Below the pieces are notes generated by a model. The model ran no database searches. It was not told where the DNA came from and saw only the letters and a program-made list of their open reading frames with translations. Both the position numbers and the translations under genes were made by a program. Of a stretch of DNA of 64,000 nucleotides, positions 59,752-64,000 are shown in pieces. The first letter of the stretch is position 1. The number at the start of each line of letters is the position of its first letter. The stretch lies in assembly GCA_014799665.1 (NCBI GenBank), contig JAAVHP010000004.1, positions 186,001 through 250,000 on the forward strand, in the 5' to 3' direction. The DNA comes from Clostridiales bacterium (lineage in GTDB: Bacteria; Bacillota; Clostridia; Christensenellales; Pumilibacteraceae).

Positions 59752-60696
59752 ATGGTCGCATGGCTTAAATTCTATTTTTTGAGTTTCTTTTCAAATCGAA
59801 TTTCGAAAGAAGGTGCAACGCGCAGTATCGCAAATTCCATAGTAAGCCTTGTTTTGGCGTTTATGGTGATTTGTTGCGGACTGATAGCAGGGTACGTCGT
59901 GTCGTTTAATAAGCACTACGGCAGTTCGCCCGACTTTAGCGAGTTTGCGTATTCGATATTCGCGGACGGCGAACAGTCGATTGAATTATCGGTATCGAAC
60001 GGGAAACTCAACGCGCTTATCCCTGACGGAGTTGAGTTTATCAATGGCTTCGCCGACGAATCGTGCGACTATAATAAAAACGGTTATTCTTTGGTAGTGG
60101 ATACACGAGGGGCGTTGGATGCCGAGCAAAAAACAAAATACGCCGAGTATGCGTATAAATCGAACGTTGAGAATTATTTGATCTTGCTCGACGATACCTG
60201 TTTTTGCTCGTTTACGACGTCGGGCGGAATAACCGTCGAATTCGTGGGCGGCTATTTCGATATGCCAAACGGCGAGGTCGGGGGCGACCGAGAAAGTATC
60301 GATACGTTCGTAAAAGAGCTGTTCCGCAGTAGCGTGGGTACCGAGTTTTTGGTTTATTTAATAAGCGCGAGCAGAGTTGCGATTTTGTATTTGGCGGCGG
60401 TGCTGATTTTGGCGTTGATCGCCTATCTGGCGGTTAAGTTCCTAAAAAGCGAGCTGTGCGGAACGTATACGGAAACGTTAAAGATAATAGGTTCGTACGT
60501 ATTCATATCGGCGATAATAGCATTTTTCGCAATACTCATTGCATCAACGTTTTTATCGCAAAGTACGACGTTTAATCTCGGTGGCATAATTTTTATCGTA
60601 GTATTACTTATTCGCACGGCTGTTGCGGTAATCCCTGCGATAATAAGTGACAGACGAAAAATGAACTCGAAAAATAATCAAGAAGAAATATGTTAG
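59752..60696 (+). CDS. Hypothetical multi-helix membrane protein
   Basis: 314 residues, not recognised; the layout recalls DUF1189-type proteins but I cannot confirm that. One helix near the N-terminus (about 28-52), an extracellular domain of about 145 residues, then three helices (about 205-228, 245-268, 274-296) and a polar tail. It has its own promoter and lies between the mannose genes and galT, so it might belong with galT-galK. Confidence 0.75.
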   Translation: MVAWLKFYFLSFFSNRISKEGATRSIANSIVSLVLAFMVICCGLIAGYVVSFNKHYGSSPDFSEFAYSIFADGEQSIELSVSNGKLNALIPDGVEFINGFADESCDYNKNGYSLVVDTRGALDAEQKTKYAEYAYKSNVENYLILLDDTCFCSFTTSGGITVEFVGGYFDMPNGEVGGDRESIDTFVKELFRSSVGTEFLVYLISASRVAILYLAAVLILALIAYLAVKFLKSELCGTYTETLKIIGSYVFISAIIAFFAILIASTFLSQSTTFNLGGIIFIVVLLIRTAVAVIPAIISDRRKMNSKNNQEEIC

Positions 60697-60745
60697 CGCA
60701 AGTTGCCGTATTTCTTGCGGTCAATAGGAAAATAGGCAAAACACA

Positions 60746-62104
60746 ATGACGCATGAAGAGATAAAGAATATTATAGCCTACGCCAAAAGCCGTTTGGAGC
60801 TTGACGAGCGTGACGAAATATATAAAGCCAACCGAATATCGGAGATAGCGCAAAGCGGTTTGGATGGCGCAGAGTTAGAGGACGCAATATTTGGCGAGCT
60901 CTCGCTTTTGCCGTCTGCCGTAAACAACAGATTCGAAGCGTTATTTAAACAAAACGCCAAATCAGCAACCGATTGGCTGTACAATTATTGCATAAATAAC
61001 AAGTATATAAAGAAATCCGTTTTGGACAAAAATCAGCGATTCGAAACGGCAAATGGCTTAATAATTACAATAAATAAGGCAAAGCCGGAATTTCGAGACC
61101 CCAATCTTGCCAAGAACGGCAACCGTGTGGAAGGTGGTTTTGCTAAGTGCGTTATTTGCCGTCAAAACGAGGGCAACGGCGAAAAAAATAAACGAAACTT
61201 GCGAACGGTGTCATTGACGCTCGGTGGGGAACAGTGGTTTTGGCAATATTCGCCTTATGGGTATTTTAACGAACACGGAATAGCGGTAAGCTGTAAGCAT
61301 TCGCCTATGCACATAGACGGGCAGACGCTTAATAACCTTTTGGATTTTGTGAATATGTTTCCGCATTATTTCATTGGTTGCAATGCGGCACTGCCGAGGA
61401 TCGGCGGAAGCGTACTGGCTCACGATCATTATCAGGGCGGTGGTGAAGTGTTGCCGCTGCATAAGACCGAAATTAGGACGAAAGTCTATGATAAAAGATT
61501 TCCCGATGTGACGGTGGGCATTCTCGACTGGCCGGGAACGGTATTAAGAATAAAAAGCGATAAGCGCAACGATATAATAGACGTAGCGGACAGAATAAGG
61601 CAAGCGTGGATACAGTATAACAATCCCGATCTCGGCATAATCGCTCGGGATGAGAACGGAATCCACAATGCCATTAGCCCGACCGTGATAAAGACGTCAG
61701 GCGGCTACGAAATGAACATTATATTAAGAAGCAATATTACGAGCGAGGAGTATCCCGATGGAGTATTTCATGCTCATCCCGAATATCACGCAATAAAGAA
61801 AGAGAGTATCGGGTTAATCGAAGCGCAGGGCTTGTTTATACTCCCGGGCAGGCTCGAAGAAGAATTGAACGAAGTCCAAATGCTAATAGTAGAAAAACAA
61901 CCGTTACCTGAAATTTTTTCTCAATTCAAGCTTGTATACGACGAAACAAAGGCGTTGTATGAGAGCGGGAGATATAAGGATGTTAAAACTGCTATGCGGG
62001 ACGAATTAGGTAGCGTATGTTATAGGATACTTCAAAATACGGCGGTATTCAAAGACGAAAAGGACTTTATTGTATTTCTCAAAACCGCGGGGTTTGAAGT
62101 ATGA
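60746..62104 (+). CDS. galT: UDP-glucose--hexose-1-phosphate uridylyltransferase (class II GalT)
   Basis: 452 residues, the Firmicutes class II type (no zinc HIT arrangement of the E. coli form). Motifs: GFAKCVICRQNEGN, YFNEHGIAVSCKHSPMHIDGQT, FPHYFIGCNAALPRIGGSVLAHDHYQGGGEVLP (catalytic His-containing segment, about residues 205-237) and PTVIKTSGGYEMNIILRSN. Exchanges UMP between UDP-glucose and galactose-1-phosphate in the Leloir pathway. The stop overlaps the galK start in an ATGA; no strong ribosome binding site at its own start. Confidence 0.95.
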   Translation: MTHEEIKNIIAYAKSRLELDERDEIYKANRISEIAQSGLDGAELEDAIFGELSLLPSAVNNRFEALFKQNAKSATDWLYNYCINNKYIKKSVLDKNQRFETANGLIITINKAKPEFRDPNLAKNGNRVEGGFAKCVICRQNEGNGEKNKRNLRTVSLTLGGEQWFWQYSPYGYFNEHGIAVSCKHSPMHIDGQTLNNLLDFVNMFPHYFIGCNAALPRIGGSVLAHDHYQGGGEVLPLHKTEIRTKVYDKRFPDVTVGILDWPGTVLRIKSDKRNDIIDVADRIRQAWIQYNNPDLGIIARDENGIHNAISPTVIKTSGGYEMNIILRSNITSEEYPDGVFHAHPEYHAIKKESIGLIEAQGLFILPGRLEEELNEVQMLIVEKQPLPEIFSQFKLVYDETKALYESGRYKDVKTAMRDELGSVCYRILQNTAVFKDEKDFIVFLKTAGFEV

Positions 62105-63216
62105 CAGAATATGCTTACAGAGTAACTGCGGCGGGAAGGATAAATATAATAGGCGAGCATATAGACTATTGCGGCGGCAAGGTAATGCCGGCTGCTTTGT
62201 CGTTAAAGAATACCGTATATATTCGTCCCAACGGTACAAATAAAATAAATTTGTCGTGGACTACATTGCCTAACAAAGTTACGTTGGATATAGACAAGTT
62301 AGAGATCTACAAAGGCTTAAAATACGGGAACTACCAAGCGGGCGCGGCGTTGATGTGGCAAAGAGCCGGACATAAAATAATCGGTTGCGATATGTTGCAA
62401 GATTGCACCGTTCCGTTTGGAAGCGGGCTTTCAAGTTCGGCGGCGATTGAGGTTTCTACCATAGCCGCGCTTGCGACGATAGCGGGCGAGGAATTGGATA
62501 CAGTCGATATTGCACTCAAAGCGCAGCAAGCCGAAATAGAGTATGCTGGCGTGAATTGCGGGATAATGGATCAATATGCCTCTGCTTGCGGAAGAAAAGA
62601 CGGAGTGATGCTGTTGGACTGTAACACGTTAAACTGTAATTATTTACCGCTTCAATTGGGGGATTATTCGCTAGTTATAATAAACTGCAATAAGCCACAC
62701 AATCTTGTACAAAGCAAGTACAACGAGCGTCGGCAGGAAACCGAGCAAGCGTTAAAAATATTGCAATCGGTGTTGCCCATAACATGCCTTGCCGAATTGA
62801 CCGAAGATCAGTTCAACAAGTATGGGCATATATTAAGTGGCAAAGTCTACGACAGATGTAAGCATATAGTAGAAGAATGTGCGAGAGTAAATCATGCGGC
62901 AAGTGCTATGCAAAGCGGAGATATTTCTAGGCTAGGTCAGATTCTTAACGCTTCGCATAAGTCATTAAAGGATCTATATGAAGTGACAGGTAAAGAATTG
63001 GACACGCTTGTGTCCGTCGCCCAAAGACATGATGCGTGTATAGGTTCAAGAATGACGGGCGCCGGCTTTGGTGGTTGTACCGTATCTATTGTTAAAAAAG
63101 ATGGAGTTGAATATTTCAAAAATGCTGTCACAAGAGAATATAAAGAAAAAATCGGTTACGATTGTAAAATATACGATGCCGAAATATCAGACGGTATTAC
63201 GGTCACAAGCATTTAG
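62101..63216 (+). CDS. galK: Galactokinase
   Basis: 371 residues, GHMP kinase family. GRINIIGEHIDYCGGKVMPAAL (galactokinase signature, about residues 11-32), PFGSGLSSSAAIEVSTIAAL (ATP loop, about 102-121), GIMDQYASACG (about 157-167) and GSRMTGAGFGGCTVSIV (about 318-334). Phosphorylates galactose at C1, feeding galT. Coupled to galT by overlap. No galE in the window. Confidence 0.96.
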   Translation: MTEYAYRVTAAGRINIIGEHIDYCGGKVMPAALSLKNTVYIRPNGTNKINLSWTTLPNKVTLDIDKLEIYKGLKYGNYQAGAALMWQRAGHKIIGCDMLQDCTVPFGSGLSSSAAIEVSTIAALATIAGEELDTVDIALKAQQAEIEYAGVNCGIMDQYASACGRKDGVMLLDCNTLNCNYLPLQLGDYSLVIINCNKPHNLVQSKYNERRQETEQALKILQSVLPITCLAELTEDQFNKYGHILSGKVYDRCKHIVEECARVNHAASAMQSGDISRLGQILNASHKSLKDLYEVTGKELDTLVSVAQRHDACIGSRMTGAGFGGCTVSIVKKDGVEYFKNAVTREYKEKIGYDCKIYDAEISDGITVTSI

Positions 63217-63540
63217 GAGATATCTATGGCAACCAAAATGCGAGCGACCAAAACTGTATAACAAAAGAGACAAACATGATATGCATTTGATTTATATAAC
63301 ATTTCGATCTTGAAAAAACTCTCCAACAAATTATTTTCTCGGTTATAGTATTTTTTCTTTCATCTAATACTTTAAAAGCATTTTAAAAAGACTCGCCGTT
63401 GTATGAATCAGAGAATAAACCTGAGAACGACAAACTGCGATATGAAGAATGGTTTGGGGATACTTCAATGATGTCGTTATTGGCTATGTGTCTGTATTTT
63501 TCGAAAGAATAGGGGGTTATACATCTCATAGCTTTATACA
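63217..63540 (+). other. Gap after galK
   Basis: About 320 AT-rich bases. GGAG followed by an 11-codon frame (MATKMRATKTV, 63226-63261) may be a truncated gene start; otherwise no supported gene, promoter or RNA. Confidence 0.4.
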
Positions 63541-63584
63541 TTAAAGGCGAATCCGTCTCCTAATGGAAACGGGTTCGCCTTTAA
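63541..63584 (+). terminator. Strong hairpin leading repeat copy 2
   Basis: TTAAAGGCGAA (63541-63551) pairs with TTCGCCTTTAA (63574-63584), with an inner CCGT/ACGG. The companion of the hairpin at 34138-34169; likely terminator and part of the repeated unit. Confidence 0.6.
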
Positions 63585-63690
63585 CTTGTTTGGTGAACTT
63601 GATGAAACTCGCGTCGAGCCGCAAGATTGGAATATGTGGCGTTATTTCGGCGTATTTAGGGCTGATAGTGCGCTGTGTCGCTAAAATGAT
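63585..63690 (+). repeat. Hairpin-led repeat, copy 2
   Basis: TTGTTTGGTGAACTTG, then GAAACTCGCGTCGAGCCGC, AAGATTGGAATATGTGGCG and TTATTTCGGCGTA, matching 34170-34275 closely although the two loci are 29 kb apart and their neighbours unrelated. A CTCG-CGT-CGAG mini-hairpin lies within. No gene supported. Confidence 0.65.
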
Positions 63691-63833
63691 TGTACTTGTG
63701 CAATGCTTGATATTTAAGCTATTTTATGCTTTAATGAGGATTAGCTTGCTAACGTGGCAAAATGGGTGTATTAATATTTATGCAGTTGACATTTGAATTC
63801 GGCACACACTGCGTGACGAATTCGACCAAGTGT

Positions 63834-63862
63834 AAAAACGCTACGCAATGCGTAGCGTTTTT
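63834..63862. terminator. Terminator or attenuator at 63.8 kb
   Basis: AAAAACGCTACGCA (63834-63847) and TGCGTAGCGTTTTT (63849-63862): a 14-bp perfect stem, T-runs on both strands. About 45 bases before the last gene. Confidence 0.8.
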
Positions 63863-63907
63863 GCTGTATCTCAGCAAATCCAATATTGGAGGTAAACAAT
63901 AAATCTT

Positions 63908-64000
63908 ATGTTAAAAAATCAAAAGAACAAATCAGGCTTTGATATGCCGAATTATCAGCTCGAGTCTCTGGCTAGAATTTTGCTCCCGATAATGCGAGAA
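63908..64000 (+). CDS. Start of an unidentified gene (truncated by window end)
   Basis: 31 codons in an open frame starting MLKNQKNKSGFDMPNYQLESLARILLPIMRE. GGAGGT lies 14 bases upstream, rather far, so the start may be slightly different. The FDMPNYQLESLAR pattern recalls small hypothetical proteins of integrative elements in Clostridia, but too little is visible to decide. Confidence 0.5.
   Translation, partial: MLKNQKNKSGFDMPNYQLESLARILLPIMRE

Noticed and set aside
1..64000. CRISPR arrays, tRNA and rRNA genes
   Set aside because: No regularly spaced repeats and no cloverleaf or rRNA sequence were recognised by reading; a covariance-model scan would be needed to be certain.

Overview
The window is a contiguous stretch of a Gram-positive, Clostridia-like chromosome. 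The evidence is the secE-nusG-rplK-rplA-rplJ-rplL order with a Firmicutes-type L10 leader, consensus TTGACA/TATAAT promoters, strong GGAGG ribosome binding sites, lipobox lipoproteins, surface proteins ending in a membrane helix plus a basic tail, and a stand-alone Spo0A-type DNA-binding domain. A gut Clostridia member (Christensenellales-like) is my inference, not something the sequence proves.

Layout. 1-3.6 kb: transcription/ribosomal protein cluster with regulatory leaders and a repeated intergenic hairpin element. 3.6-15.7 kb: ordinary chromosomal genes (AAA/DUF4143 ATPase, XRE regulator divergent from a Spo0A_C-only protein, EEP-family hydrolase, L-serine dehydratase, surface lipoprotein, Gfo/Idh/MocA oxidoreductase, TetR regulator divergent from a three-gene membrane/TerB-like operon). 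15.9-34.1 kb: an AT-richer accessory region. 34.3-63.2 kb: an alpha-mannoside/glycan utilisation locus: GntR-LacI type regulator, GH38 alpha-mannosidase, sugar ABC transporter without its ATPase, LGFP surface protein, GH125, GH76, a large repeat lipoprotein, GH78 rhamnosidase, a DUF4965 protein, a mannose-6-phosphate isomerase fused to a ROK sugar kinase, then galT-galK. 63.2-64 kb: hairpins, a repeat and the start of an unidentified gene.

The accessory region holds the most striking signal. Two similarly built units lie about 11 kb apart. Each has an ECF sigma factor, an exported C39-like (papain-fold) protein and a one-helix membrane protein. A conserved structured non-coding element with an ECF-like promoter follows, and then a cargo island flanked by perfect inverted repeats (33 bp and 28 bp). 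The two repeat pairs share 10-bp arms but differ in a 7-bp centre, which is identical within a pair. That is the pattern expected of tyrosine-recombinase crossover sites, and a complete tyrosine recombinase gene (28046-28933) sits beside the second unit. Inside each island the genes converge, so inversion would swap which gene set faces the upstream promoter. Island 1 carries a polysaccharide deacetylase and a glycosyltransferase on one side and a TIR-like 'FVLMPF' protein on the other. Island 2 carries two different SIR2-STALD (ThsA-like) proteins and one TIR (ThsB-like) protein, i.e. Thoeris-type anti-phage defence. I propose a phase-variable, sigma-factor-linked switch for surface and defence genes. 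In the orientation shown, the promoter side of island 2 faces a ThsA-like protein with no TIR partner.

The mannan locus reads as a pathway. Surface and cytoplasmic alpha-mannosidases (GH76, GH125, GH38) release mannose or mannosides, the ABC system imports them, the ROK domain would phosphorylate the sugar and the fused isomerase would deliver fructose-6-phosphate. Galactose enters through GalK/GalT.
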